64,000 nucleotides of DNA. Source: Fibrobacter sp. (lineage in GTDB: Bacteria; Fibrobacterota; Fibrobacteria; Fibrobacterales; Fibrobacteraceae). Below the pieces are notes generated by a model that was given only the letters and a program-made list of their open reading frames with translations, was not told the DNA's origin and made no database searches. Position 1 is the stretch's first letter. Each line of letters starts with the position of its first letter. Both the position numbers and the translations under genes were made by a program. Location of the stretch: NCBI GenBank assembly GCA_024398815.1, contig JAKSIL010000014.1:1-64000 (forward strand), in the 5' to 3' direction. Shown here piece by piece: positions 53,482 through 62,269 of the stretch.

Positions 53482-54381
53482 ATGAACAGCATGGATAAAA
53501 CAAGAGCCTTCCTTCAATCTATCGGCATGCCCAAGGGCGATGCTTATGATCTGCCGACTTCGCAGAAGCGTTTTGCGGATGGTGGCCAGTACCGTTTTGA
53601 GGTCCCCGGTATTCAGGGTCCTAAGGTTATGGAAGCGCTTCTCGAGGCCATGGACAAGTATGGCATTTGGCTGCATCGTGTGACCCAGACCAAGGGCATC
53701 ATGATGCTTGCCGACCAGGACATCATGCAGATGGTTGACTTGGCCAAGAAGGCTCAAGTTGAGTTAATCCTTGCTATTGGCCCGCGTGCAACGACCGATA
53801 CCAGTGCTTCTGTGAATACTCCGGAAGGTGTTCGCATGGGCTATCGCTTGCGCGGTCAAGAACAGATTATCCGCGCTATCGAGGATGTGAAGCGTGCAGC
53901 CAGCCTCGGCTGCAAGTCTTTCCTCGTTTACGACGAAGGCTGCCTTTGGGTGCTCGATCAGGCTCGCAAGATAGGCGAGATTCCTGCCGATTGCCGCTTC
54001 AAGGTTTCCGCTCATGCGGGCCACGGTAACCCGTGTTCCGCCAAACTCTTGGAGTCCATCGGCGCAAATTCCGTGAACCCGGTTCGCGACATTCAGTTGC
54101 AGATGCTTGCTGCTATGCGCCAGGCTATTGACATTCCTATAGATATCCATACCGAGAACCCGAAGTCTACCGGTGGCTTCATTCGTCATTATGAGGTTCC
54201 GGAGATGATTCGTATTGCCTCTCCGATTTACCTCAAGACCGGTGGCTCCGTTGCACAGACTCACAGTTGGGATAGTACCGAGGATGACGCCAAGAAACGC
54301 GCCAAGCAAGTTTCTCTCGTTAAGCGCATGATCGATTGCTATTATCCCGAAGCAATCCAGTCTCCGAAGGGTAACGCATAG
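53482..54381 (+). CDS. TIM-barrel protein, possibly U32-peptidase-like
   Basis: A 299-residue soluble protein. Segments such as GYRLRGQEQIIRAIEDVKRA, KSFLVYDEGCLWVL, KVSAHAGHGNP, and ANSVNPVRDIQLQMLAAMRQ read like a beta/alpha barrel. The pattern resembles U32-family or aldolase-type barrels rather than any enzyme that I can name. AAAAAGGA lies upstream of the ATG. It is the second gene of the operon, between the aminotransferase and the first ATP-grasp ligase. The metal-type residues are His/Glu-rich (HTENPKSTGGFIRHYE). Function unknown. Confidence 0.45.
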   Translation: MNSMDKTRAFLQSIGMPKGDAYDLPTSQKRFADGGQYRFEVPGIQGPKVMEALLEAMDKYGIWLHRVTQTKGIMMLADQDIMQMVDLAKKAQVELILAIGPRATTDTSASVNTPEGVRMGYRLRGQEQIIRAIEDVKRAASLGCKSFLVYDEGCLWVLDQARKIGEIPADCRFKVSAHAGHGNPCSAKLLESIGANSVNPVRDIQLQMLAAMRQAIDIPIDIHTENPKSTGGFIRHYEVPEMIRIASPIYLKTGGSVAQTHSWDSTEDDAKKRAKQVSLVKRMIDCYYPEAIQSPKGNA

Positions 54382-54386
54382 TCCAA

Positions 54387-55589
54387 ATGAAAAGATTGAT
54401 GCTCCTTGGCGGATTGCGCTATCTTCTGCCTTTGATTGAAGAAGCGCACAAGCTTGGGGTGTATGTTGTTACGGCTGATTATTTGCCAAATAACATCGCC
54501 CACAAGTTTTCCGATGAATACTGTAATGTAAGCATTGTTGACAAGGATGCCGTGTTGGAGGCCGCCCGTAGCCTTCATATAGATGGCATTATTTCTCATG
54601 CTGTTGATCCTGGCGTAGTTTCTGCGGCCTACGTTGCCGAAAAACTCGGACTGCCGTTTCAGTGTTCCTACAGGGCTGCTCAAATTTTACAAGACAAATC
54701 TTTGTTCCGCAAGTTTCTTTCTGAAAATGGCTTTAATTGTCCAAAGGCAAAAGGTTTCAACAACGTTGTTGACGCTCTTGAATCGGCGGATTATTTCAGT
54801 TGGCCGGTAATTGTTAAACCCGTGGATTCTGCGGGCAGCAAGGGTGTTACCAAGGTGGAGAAAAGAGAAGATTTGCGGAATGCTGTTGAAACGGCGCTAT
54901 CAGCTTCCATATCCAAGAATTTCATCATAGAGGATTTTTTGGATAAGGTTGGAGCTCAGTCGAGTGCCGATGTCTTTACTGTGGACGGCAAGCTTGTTTA
55001 CCCAGCGTATTCCGATCAGCTGTTTGACCCAAAGGCTGTAAACCCCTATACTCCTGCGATTGAAATTTGGCCGTCGTCGATGGAACTGCGTTTTCAAGAA
55101 GACCTGACAAGTCAACTGCAGCGTCTTGTTTCTCTGCTTGGGATGAAATCTGGCATATACAATGTGGAAAGCCGCGTGTGTAGCGATGGCAAAGCTTACA
55201 TAATGGAAGTCTCTCCTCGTGGCGGCGGCAACCGCATAGCTGAATTGCAGGACATGGCTACCGGCCAGAGTCTAATTCGCAATGAAATCAAGAAGGCCGT
55301 CGGTTTGCCGATGGATGAAGTGTTTGCTCCCGTATATGATGGCGTATGGTGTAACTACATTCTTCATTCTTCAAGTGAGGGAACCCTCGTTTCTGTGGAT
55401 ATCGACGAATCCTTCCGCCAAAAGTATGTGCGTGATGTTGGATTGACTGTTGCCCCTGGGGCGCATATTGTGCCGTTTACAGGTGCTAACACCTCCTTGG
55501 GCACTTTGTTCCTGCGGGCCGAAACCCGTGAGGAGCTGGATGGTGTTCTCGATAATATTGATAAGTTTGTATCTATAAAGTTGAGCTGA
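54387..55589 (+). CDS. ATP-grasp ligase (first)
   Basis: A 400-residue ATP-grasp protein. The pre-ATP-grasp part is MKRLMLLGGLRYLLPLIEEA; the ATP-binding segment is WPVIVKPVDSAGSKGVTKVE and IEDFLDKVGAQSSADVF, and the Mg-binding end is YIMEVSPRGGGNRIAEL. The fold is like biotin carboxylase or D-Ala-D-Ala-type ligases that join a carboxylate to an amine through an acyl phosphate. It lacks a recognised substrate-specific domain. It starts six bases after the previous stop. Proposed role: ligating an acid to an amino sugar or amino acid. Confidence 0.7.
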   Translation: MKRLMLLGGLRYLLPLIEEAHKLGVYVVTADYLPNNIAHKFSDEYCNVSIVDKDAVLEAARSLHIDGIISHAVDPGVVSAAYVAEKLGLPFQCSYRAAQILQDKSLFRKFLSENGFNCPKAKGFNNVVDALESADYFSWPVIVKPVDSAGSKGVTKVEKREDLRNAVETALSASISKNFIIEDFLDKVGAQSSADVFTVDGKLVYPAYSDQLFDPKAVNPYTPAIEIWPSSMELRFQEDLTSQLQRLVSLLGMKSGIYNVESRVCSDGKAYIMEVSPRGGGNRIAELQDMATGQSLIRNEIKKAVGLPMDEVFAPVYDGVWCNYILHSSSEGTLVSVDIDESFRQKYVRDVGLTVAPGAHIVPFTGANTSLGTLFLRAETREELDGVLDNIDKFVSIKLS

Positions 55590-55590
55590 T

Positions 55591-56571
55591 ATGGAACCTA
55601 TTGGCGGATATTTTGAGTGGGAATTTCCCGAACGGCGCAAGTTTGCTCTCCATGAGGGCGCTGTTTTTTTGAATAGCGGTCGTCATTCTCTGGAATATAT
55701 CCTCCAGGGGCTTGGTAATGTATCTATGCTTTGGGTTCCGTACTTTACCTGCGATGCTGTGTTCATGCCACTGAATCGACTTGGCATACCGTACAAGTTT
55801 TACCATGTCAATGAATTGCTTGAATTGGGTGAGAGTATCGAGTTGTTGCAGAGTGAGTATCTGCTTTATACGAACTACTTTGGTGTGAAGGATGAGTACG
55901 TTTGTCGTTTGTCTAGCATTTATGGCGAACGGCTGATTGTCGATAATGCCCAGGCTTTTTTCTGCCCGGCACAAAGCGGATCTCACCAGATATATAGCCC
56001 GAGAAAGTATATGGGGATGCCCGATGGTGGCATTGCTGTGACTACAGTTGCAGCGTATGATGATTCCCTGGAGCTGGATGTTTCGTTTGGACGGAGTGCT
56101 CATTTGCTTAAACGCCTTGATATGGCTCCTTCCGATGGGTACAATGATTTTAAATTGGCGAGCAAGTCTATTGCTGAATCCCCTTTGCGTCAAATGAGTA
56201 TTTTGTCTAAAAAGATTCTTTGCTCGGTGGATTTAAAGTCTGTTGTTAATCATCGACGCGAAAATTTTGAATACTTGCACTCTTGTTTGGGGGAATCCAA
56301 TAGACTCGAAATACCTTTGGTTTCGTCTTTTGCTTGTCCGATGGTTTACCCGTATTGGACAGATGATGATAATTTGCGCAAGCGTTTGATTGCGAATAGC
56401 ATTTTTGTGGCTACGTATTGGCCTAATGTTTTGGAATCTTGTGCCGAAAATAGCTTGGAATTTGAACTTGCTAAGCATGTGATACCGATTCCGTGTGACC
56501 AAAGGTACGATATTGCCGATATGAAGCGCATTCTTGAAGTTGTTGGCTTTCCTAAAATTGTAAATTTTTAA
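55591..56571 (+). CDS. PLP-fold aminotransferase-like protein (divergent DegT type)
   Basis: A 326-residue protein with the DegT fold in a shortened form: FLNSGRHSLEYILQGLG, VPYFTCDAVFMPLNRLGIPY, RLIVDNAQAFF (the Asp that pairs with PLP) and IYSPRKYMGMPDGGIAVTTV with a candidate PLP Lys139. It is about 45 residues shorter than the first aminotransferase and lacks several substrate-loop residues, so it may act on a small non-sugar keto acid or be a structural partner. It begins one base after the upstream stop. Confidence 0.6.
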   Translation: MEPIGGYFEWEFPERRKFALHEGAVFLNSGRHSLEYILQGLGNVSMLWVPYFTCDAVFMPLNRLGIPYKFYHVNELLELGESIELLQSEYLLYTNYFGVKDEYVCRLSSIYGERLIVDNAQAFFCPAQSGSHQIYSPRKYMGMPDGGIAVTTVAAYDDSLELDVSFGRSAHLLKRLDMAPSDGYNDFKLASKSIAESPLRQMSILSKKILCSVDLKSVVNHRRENFEYLHSCLGESNRLEIPLVSSFACPMVYPYWTDDDNLRKRLIANSIFVATYWPNVLESCAENSLEFELAKHVIPIPCDQRYDIADMKRILEVVGFPKIVNF

Positions 56572-56587
56572 GAAAAAAGGATTTTAT

Positions 56588-57820
56588 ATGAGTAAAGGAA
56601 CTATTATTGTTTTGGGCGGAACGTTGCCACATGCCAAGCTGATTTCTTATTTGAAAGAAGAAGGCTATCGTACTGTTCTAATTGACTATACCGAGAATCC
56701 CGTTGCAAAACCCTTTGCCGATAGGCATGTGCAAGAAAGTTCCTTGGATTTGGATGCTGTGGAACGGATTGCCAGGGAAGAAAATGCTTTATACATAATG
56801 GATATTTGTACGGATCGCGCTATTCCGCCTGCAGCCTATGTGGCTGAAAAGTTAGGCTTGAAGCATCCGTATAGTTATCACACTGCAAAAATGGCGACAA
56901 ACAAGGGTTTGATGAAACAGTTCTTCATGGACAATGGAATCCCCTCGTCAGATTTCCTTTGTGTTGGTGAAGTTCCTGCCGAGTCGGATGTGAATTTGCA
57001 ATATCCCCTTATCGTAAAGCCTGTAGATGCTTCGGGCTCAATTGGTATTACGGAGGTGGATTCGTATGAAGGGTTGGCCGCGGCGGTGAATTTTGCCATA
57101 GAGAACAGTGCTGACCATAAGGCAATCATTGAAGAGTATATTGTTGGTATGGAAATCCAGATTGATTGCTTTGTTGTTGATTCCGAACTCAAAATTTTTG
57201 ATATAAAGGAAAAACGCAAGTTTACTGATAAGTTCCTAACGCTTTCGTACGGTTCTCTTGTTCCTGCAAGAATTTCCGATGCCGTGAAGCAGAACGTGAT
57301 TACCGTTTGCAAGAATATAGCGTCAAGCATAAAGATTCAGAATGGCCCGATATATATACAGGCTCTTGTTCGTGGAGAAGAAATCTTTGTGATTGAGTTT
57401 GGTCTCCGTTTTGGAGGAAAGTTGAGTTTCCAAATAATCAAGGATTTGACCGGGTTTGATGTCATCAAGGGTACGGCGAATGCCTACGTAGGCAAGACTG
57501 TTGATACGATTCGTGATTACATTGAAGATGAAGTCTATACCACGCACCATGTTTTCCCTAAGGCCGGTGTATTCAAGGCTGTGGTTGGCTATGAGCCTTT
57601 GGTTGCCGATGGAACTATTTCGGATTTTAAGGTGTATATGAAGCCTAATACGACATGTCTTGGTAAAATGGCTTCTAGGGAGCGCCTTGCGTCTTTTATC
57701 CTTCGTTCAAAGGATATGGCAGAAAATGATGCAAAGATGCGCAAAATTTTGCAGAATGTTGAAGTTCTGGATGTCAACGATGTGCCTATAATGCGAAAAG
57801 ACATTTATGAAATAGAATAA
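56588..57820 (+). CDS. ATP-grasp ligase (second)
   Basis: A 410-residue ATP-grasp protein, similar in layout to the one at 54387: TIIVLGGTLPHAKLISYLKE, IVKPVDASGSIGITEVDS, EYIVGMEIQIDCFVVDSELK and the Mg end EIFVIEFGLRFGGKLSFQII. The final pair is EFGLRFGG in place of the more common EvNPR. Two different ATP-grasp ligases in one operon suggest two successive amide or ester-forming steps. AGAAAAAAGG precedes the start. Confidence 0.7.
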   Translation: MSKGTIIVLGGTLPHAKLISYLKEEGYRTVLIDYTENPVAKPFADRHVQESSLDLDAVERIAREENALYIMDICTDRAIPPAAYVAEKLGLKHPYSYHTAKMATNKGLMKQFFMDNGIPSSDFLCVGEVPAESDVNLQYPLIVKPVDASGSIGITEVDSYEGLAAAVNFAIENSADHKAIIEEYIVGMEIQIDCFVVDSELKIFDIKEKRKFTDKFLTLSYGSLVPARISDAVKQNVITVCKNIASSIKIQNGPIYIQALVRGEEIFVIEFGLRFGGKLSFQIIKDLTGFDVIKGTANAYVGKTVDTIRDYIEDEVYTTHHVFPKAGVFKAVVGYEPLVADGTISDFKVYMKPNTTCLGKMASRERLASFILRSKDMAENDAKMRKILQNVEVLDVNDVPIMRKDIYEIE

Positions 57821-57836
57821 AGCGGAGTGTGTTGAA

Positions 57837-58970
57837 ATGAAACATCATCAGTATAATCCGGATTTTAAGTTTGTGAAAGCTCCTGTTGATTTCAACAAGT
57901 ACACTGACCGCAGTCTGCTACAGTACTGTCTCGGTGCTACAATGTATATGCCGGGTACAAAAGACTTTGCCCAGGCGATTGTTGATAAAAAGTACCCTGG
58001 TCTCACATCCATGGTCATGTGCTTTGAGGACGCTTGCAAAGAAGAGGATGTGCCTGCGGCCGAAATCAACTCTGTCCATGTGTTGGAAACGCTTGGCCAG
58101 AAGGTCGATAATGGCGAGCTTGCCTATGAGGATATCCCGCTGATTTTCTTCCGTGTCCGCTCTGTGGATCAGTTCAAACATTTTTCCTCCATGCTCAAAC
58201 CTGAACATGTCAAGTTCATCACGGGTTTCAATTTTCCGAAGTTTAATGACCTCTGTGCACGTGATTACATGGAGCATCTTGTTGAATTGAACAAGAAGTT
58301 CGGAGAGGTTATCTATGGCATGCCGATTATCGAGGATGCCAGGGTTGCCTTCAAGGAAACCCGTGTGAGCGAACTCATGGCCATCAAGAAGGTCATGGAC
58401 GATTACAAGGATTTGATTCTGAATGTTCGCGTAGGCGGTACGGATTTCTCGTCGTGCTTCGGTGTACGTCGTGGCATCAACTACACGATTTACGACGTGA
58501 TGACTGTTCGTGATTGTCTCATGGACATTCTCAATTTCTTCACTCGAAACAATGATTATACAGTGTCTGGACCGGTTTGGGAATACTTCCGTGTCAACAA
58601 GCGCATGAAGTTTGAGGATTTGCCCAAGGTCGATATCCAGGATACACTGCTGAAGCGCGCTCCGGTGGTAAATGACGCTGTCGACGGACTTATGCGTGAA
58701 TTGATTCTTGACCAGGCCAACGGTTTCATGGGCAAGACTTGTATTCACCCGACCCACTTGAACTATATCAATGGCATGCTTGCAGTGACCCAGGACGAGT
58801 ATAACGACGCCTACCAGATTCTGCACACTTCCGGTGGTGTAATCAAGGGTAGCAAGGGCATGAACGAAATCAAGCCGCACACCAACTGGGCTACCAAGAT
58901 TATGATGCGTGCTGAGGCGTATGGCGTGATTGAGTCCGAGAAGAGTTACCTGGAATTGTTTGGGGTGTAA
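57837..58970 (+). CDS. C-C bond lyase of the citrate-lyase/HpcH type (PF15617-like)
   Basis: A 377-residue TIM-barrel protein. LLQYCLGATMYMPGTKDFAQ, LTSMVMCFEDACKEEDVPAA, IPLIFFRVRSVDQF and ILNVRVGGTDFSSCFGVRRG match the C-C bond lyase family associated with the biosynthetic genes of tellurite-resistance (Ter) clusters, a branch of HpcH/HpaI and citrate lyase beta. It would make or break a bond next to a carboxylate, for example an aldol between a keto acid and an acyl or aldehyde. Substrate unknown. CGGAGTGTG lies before the ATG. Confidence 0.7.
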   Translation: MKHHQYNPDFKFVKAPVDFNKYTDRSLLQYCLGATMYMPGTKDFAQAIVDKKYPGLTSMVMCFEDACKEEDVPAAEINSVHVLETLGQKVDNGELAYEDIPLIFFRVRSVDQFKHFSSMLKPEHVKFITGFNFPKFNDLCARDYMEHLVELNKKFGEVIYGMPIIEDARVAFKETRVSELMAIKKVMDDYKDLILNVRVGGTDFSSCFGVRRGINYTIYDVMTVRDCLMDILNFFTRNNDYTVSGPVWEYFRVNKRMKFEDLPKVDIQDTLLKRAPVVNDAVDGLMRELILDQANGFMGKTCIHPTHLNYINGMLAVTQDEYNDAYQILHTSGGVIKGSKGMNEIKPHTNWATKIMMRAEAYGVIESEKSYLELFGV

Positions 58971-58971
58971 T

Positions 58972-59478
58972 ATGATAGAACTTACGACCCCGTTCAGTGA
59001 AGAGGATATCGCCAGACTCAAGGTTGGCGATGTTGTATCCATTTCGGGCTACATCTATACCGGTCGTGATGCTGTGCTTCCGAAAATCGTGAAGCATGCT
59101 GAAGAGGGAACTCTGGCCGAAGTTAATGTCGATTTGCAAGGTCAAGTAATTTTCCATACGGCAGTGAGCCCTGCTGGTGTTGGTCCGACATCCAGCAATA
59201 AATTGGAAATTGAGAGCAGTTTTGAACCGCTTTCCCGCCATGGAATCAAGATGCACTTGGGGAAGGGGGCCATCAAGCCCGAGACGGTGAAGGCGCTTGC
59301 CGAGAATAACGCCGTGTTTGCGATTATCCCTCCGGTGACCGCTTTGCTTGAAAGCCAAACGGAAAATCGTGAAGTTGTGTGCTACCCGGAATTGGGCATG
59401 GAAGCCTTCCACAAAATCAAGGTAAACAAGTACCAAGCTATTATTGCTGCTGCGCAAGGTGAGAGTATTTACGGATGA
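58972..59478 (+). CDS. class I fumarase/tartrate-dehydratase-type beta subunit
   Basis: A 168-residue protein equal to the C-terminal domain of class I fumarases: LKVGDVVSISGYIYTGRDAV, VSPAGVGPTSSNKLE and GIKMHLGKGAIKPETVKAL. I chose ATG 58972, because the earlier ATG at 58930 overlaps the upstream gene by 41 bases. Pairs with the alpha subunit immediately downstream (ATGA overlap). Reaction type: trans-hydration or dehydration of a hydroxy-dicarboxylate. The order beta before alpha is the reverse of the usual operons. Confidence 0.85.
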   Translation: MIELTTPFSEEDIARLKVGDVVSISGYIYTGRDAVLPKIVKHAEEGTLAEVNVDLQGQVIFHTAVSPAGVGPTSSNKLEIESSFEPLSRHGIKMHLGKGAIKPETVKALAENNAVFAIIPPVTALLESQTENREVVCYPELGMEAFHKIKVNKYQAIIAAAQGESIYG

Positions 59479-60323
59479 TGACGGAAATTGAACAGAAAGT
59501 TTGTGATTGCCTTGTGCGAGCTGGGTCCACATTCAGGGAAGACCAGAAAAATGCATATCGCAGGGCGATTGCCCAGGAACCGGGAACGAGCAGTTGCTGG
59601 GTGATGCAACAGGTATTGGACAATGCTATTGTTGCCGAAAAAAATTGCGGACCGCTTTGTGATGATACGGGCATCCCGCACTTGTTTATTGAAGTCGGTC
59701 CAAATCGTCAGGTGTCTGGAGAATTGATTGCGCAGATTCATGCCGGTGTTGAGGCTGGGCTTCGCAAGCTCCCCGGTCGTCCCATGGCCATTATGGGCGA
59801 CGATAATCATCGTATCGATCAGTCTGGTGGATTGAATCCTGATTCGGGCGCCTTGGCTCCTTCTCCGATTTTGATAAAGCCTGTGGAAGAGGATGTTCTT
59901 CGCTTGACTATCATGATGCTTGGCGGAGGTCCGGCTATTCGTGGTGTTACGCAGCGTGTGTTTCACAAGCACAGCGTGCAAGTTGTTATAGATGAGATTG
60001 TTGCTCGTGCCATTCCCGCAGTTTCACAATTGGGCTGTTCCCCTTGTACTTTAGCTGTCGGTATTGGTCGCTCCCAGTTCGAGGCTACATCCATGATGAT
60101 GGAAGCCATGGCCAAGGGAAATTACGACGTGCAGTCTGAATTTGAAAAGTCCATTACCGATAAGGTAAACCTGGCGAATGTCGGTGCGCTAGGTCTTGGC
60201 GGCAAAACCAGCGTACTTGCGACTTTTGCAAAGGTAGGCCCTCAGCGTGCCAGTGGCGTGCGTATTGTCGCGTTTCGCCCTTGTTGTTGTTTTGAACCTC
60301 GACGTGCATCTGTGGAGTTGTAG
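59475..60323 (+). CDS. class I fumarase/tartrate-dehydratase-type alpha subunit
   Basis: A 282-residue iron-sulfur subunit. The cluster Cys are expected at Cys62 (CGPLCDDTGIP), Cys188 (LGCSPCTLAVGIG) and one of Cys270-272 near the C-terminus (FRPCCCFEPRRAS). In classic enzymes the last motif is NCWAxRR, so this is a variant. Otherwise complete. The subunits together should form a [4Fe-4S] hydro-lyase, probably oxygen-sensitive, in keeping with an anaerobe. Specificity is not set by these motifs. Confidence 0.85.
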   Translation: MMTEIEQKVCDCLVRAGSTFREDQKNAYRRAIAQEPGTSSCWVMQQVLDNAIVAEKNCGPLCDDTGIPHLFIEVGPNRQVSGELIAQIHAGVEAGLRKLPGRPMAIMGDDNHRIDQSGGLNPDSGALAPSPILIKPVEEDVLRLTIMMLGGGPAIRGVTQRVFHKHSVQVVIDEIVARAIPAVSQLGCSPCTLAVGIGRSQFEATSMMMEAMAKGNYDVQSEFEKSITDKVNLANVGALGLGGKTSVLATFAKVGPQRASGVRIVAFRPCCCFEPRRASVEL

Positions 60324-60325
60324 AA

Positions 60326-61327
60326 ATGTCGGAAACAAAACAATACAATTATTGTCTTGATTTTATAAAAGGTATAGCCTGTATTTTTGTGGTGTTTATG
60401 CATTGTGAATTTCCTGGATTGTTAGGAACTGCTGTCCAGACTGTTAGTCGCTTCTGTGTGCCCCTTTTCTTTATGGTGTCTGGGTACTTTTGCTTTATGC
60501 AGATAACAGATCAAAAAGAAATTAATGCGAAAATGAAGAAGAAAATAAGACACATTGGCAAGATTACGCTGTATGCATGTTTGGCATATTTGGTGTTTGA
60601 TGTTGTGCAGTATTTTGTTTTTGGTAATAAATCCATTTTTGCTTGTAATACTAGACGTTTTTTTGATTTTTTTGTATTGAATAAACCGGTTTTTGTTGCT
60701 GGTCAATATTGGTTTTTATTCGCTCTTTTATATGATTATTTTTTATTTGCTTTAATATTAAAACTTAAGCAAACGAATAAAATATATACGTTCGTTTTTT
60801 TGATGCCCTTGTTGTACGTCTTTTTGGCGCAAGGATTACATCTTTTAGGGATAAATGTGCAGAATTGTGTTTATAGAAATTTTATTGTTGAGGGCTTTGC
60901 TTTCTTTGGCTTAGGTTACTGGATTCATGCGAATCAGCCGAAATTGAAAATTTCCAATGCTGTTTTGATTGTTGTTGTTGTCGTCTCCACATTGTTGTGC
61001 TTTGCGGAACGCTATTTAATGGGCCGCGATTTTGGTGTTAACATAGTAACTTTCCCGCAAGTTTTTTGTTTGTTTTTACTAGCCATCAATAATCCACAAA
61101 AGCATGCGGGATTAATGCAAATCATTGGACTGCGTTATTCAATGTTTGTTTACATTATTCATCCGATTGTCTGGCATACGATGGAGTTTGTTTATGAACA
61201 TTGTGGTATTGCAGAAAATATGCTAGCACAGTATTTAATGCCCATTTTTGTTCTTTTTTTAACACTTTTATTTTCTCATATAATTTATCATGCCAAAAAT
61301 TCTTCACACATACCGCTACACGGGTAA
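60326..61327 (+). CDS. membrane acyltransferase family 3
   Basis: A 333-residue protein with about ten transmembrane segments; YCLDFIKGIACIFVVFMHCE is the acyltransferase_3 start with its conserved His. It is AT-rich, like the Wzx/Wzy region and unlike the genes on both sides, so it was probably acquired or inserted separately. The 3' end overlaps the next gene by 38 bases. It could O-acylate the exported glycan, distinct from the divergent acyltransferase at 51223-52242. Confidence 0.75.
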   Translation: MSETKQYNYCLDFIKGIACIFVVFMHCEFPGLLGTAVQTVSRFCVPLFFMVSGYFCFMQITDQKEINAKMKKKIRHIGKITLYACLAYLVFDVVQYFVFGNKSIFACNTRRFFDFFVLNKPVFVAGQYWFLFALLYDYFLFALILKLKQTNKIYTFVFLMPLLYVFLAQGLHLLGINVQNCVYRNFIVEGFAFFGLGYWIHANQPKLKISNAVLIVVVVVSTLLCFAERYLMGRDFGVNIVTFPQVFCLFLLAINNPQKHAGLMQIIGLRYSMFVYIIHPIVWHTMEFVYEHCGIAENMLAQYLMPIFVLFLTLLFSHIIYHAKNSSHIPLHG

Positions 61328-62264
61328 ACCCTGGAATATTCTCAAGAGTGTTGTTCCTGAAGGTTATGAGATTAAAACTCTTGATGAACCGACTCAGGAA
61401 CAGTTGGTCAAGGAAGCTGTCGATGCCGATTACTTCTTGGTGAGTGGGCGTTTGAAGATTGACGAAGAAGTCCTTTCTGCTGCAAAAAAACTGAGGATGA
61501 TTCAGCGCACTGGTGTCGGTACCGAGATGCTCGACAAGGCTGCCATCAAGGCGCGCGGAGTTCCGGTTTATGTGAATGCTGGTATCAACGCTTGCAGCGT
61601 GGCCGAGCATACGATTACCTTGATTCTCGATTGCCTCAAGAATATCCCGCTCATTTCTTCCAATGTGAAGAAGGGAATTTGGAAAAAGCAGGAAACGGGT
61701 GTTTCATGCAATGAACTTTATGGCAAGACTGTCGCCATGGTCGGCATGGGCAATATCGGTCGTATTACTGCTGGCATATTGCATGCATTTGGGGCGAATG
61801 TTGTTTATACGGATTTGTTCCGCCAAAGTGAGGAAGTCGAGAATGCCCTCGGCATAACCTATAGGGCTTCGTTTGAGGAACTTTTGCCCGATGCGGACAT
61901 CTTGACATTCCATTGTCCGTTGACCGACGACAACCAGAAAATTCTGAACGCAGCCGCCTTGGAGAAAATGAAGGATGGTGTTATTGTGGTGAACACCGCC
62001 CGCGGCAAGCTTATTGACGAGAATGCTCTATACAAAGCGCTTGTTTCCGGCAAGGTCCGTGCGGCGGGACTCGACGTGCATTATGAAGAACCGATGCTTG
62101 CAGACGATCCGCTAAAGACTCTCGACAACGTGATTCTTACGCCGCATATTGCCGGACTTTCTTTTGAAACGTTCCAGAGCATGATGGCGGGTGCCATTGA
62201 GAATATTGTCGCTTTTGACAAGGGTGAATTGGAATCTATCAAGAATAAGATTTTGGAATTGTAA
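61290..62264 (+). CDS. D-2-hydroxyacid dehydrogenase
   Basis: A 324-residue member of the D-isomer-specific 2-hydroxyacid dehydrogenase family, SerA/VanH-like. NAD motif AMVGMGNIGRITAGILHAFG, catalytic Arg in VVNTARGKLID, Glu in LDVHYEEPML and His in ILTPHIAGLS. It would interconvert a 2-keto acid and a D-2-hydroxy acid. The ATG at 61290 lies inside the upstream acyltransferase gene. In this operon it may supply the hydroxy acid that the ligases use or reduce an intermediate from the C-C lyase. Confidence 0.85.
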   Translation: MPKILHTYRYTGKPWNILKSVVPEGYEIKTLDEPTQEQLVKEAVDADYFLVSGRLKIDEEVLSAAKKLRMIQRTGVGTEMLDKAAIKARGVPVYVNAGINACSVAEHTITLILDCLKNIPLISSNVKKGIWKKQETGVSCNELYGKTVAMVGMGNIGRITAGILHAFGANVVYTDLFRQSEEVENALGITYRASFEELLPDADILTFHCPLTDDNQKILNAAALEKMKDGVIVVNTARGKLIDENALYKALVSGKVRAAGLDVHYEEPMLADDPLKTLDNVILTPHIAGLSFETFQSMMAGAIENIVAFDKGELESIKNKILEL

Positions 62265-62269
62265 AGAGC

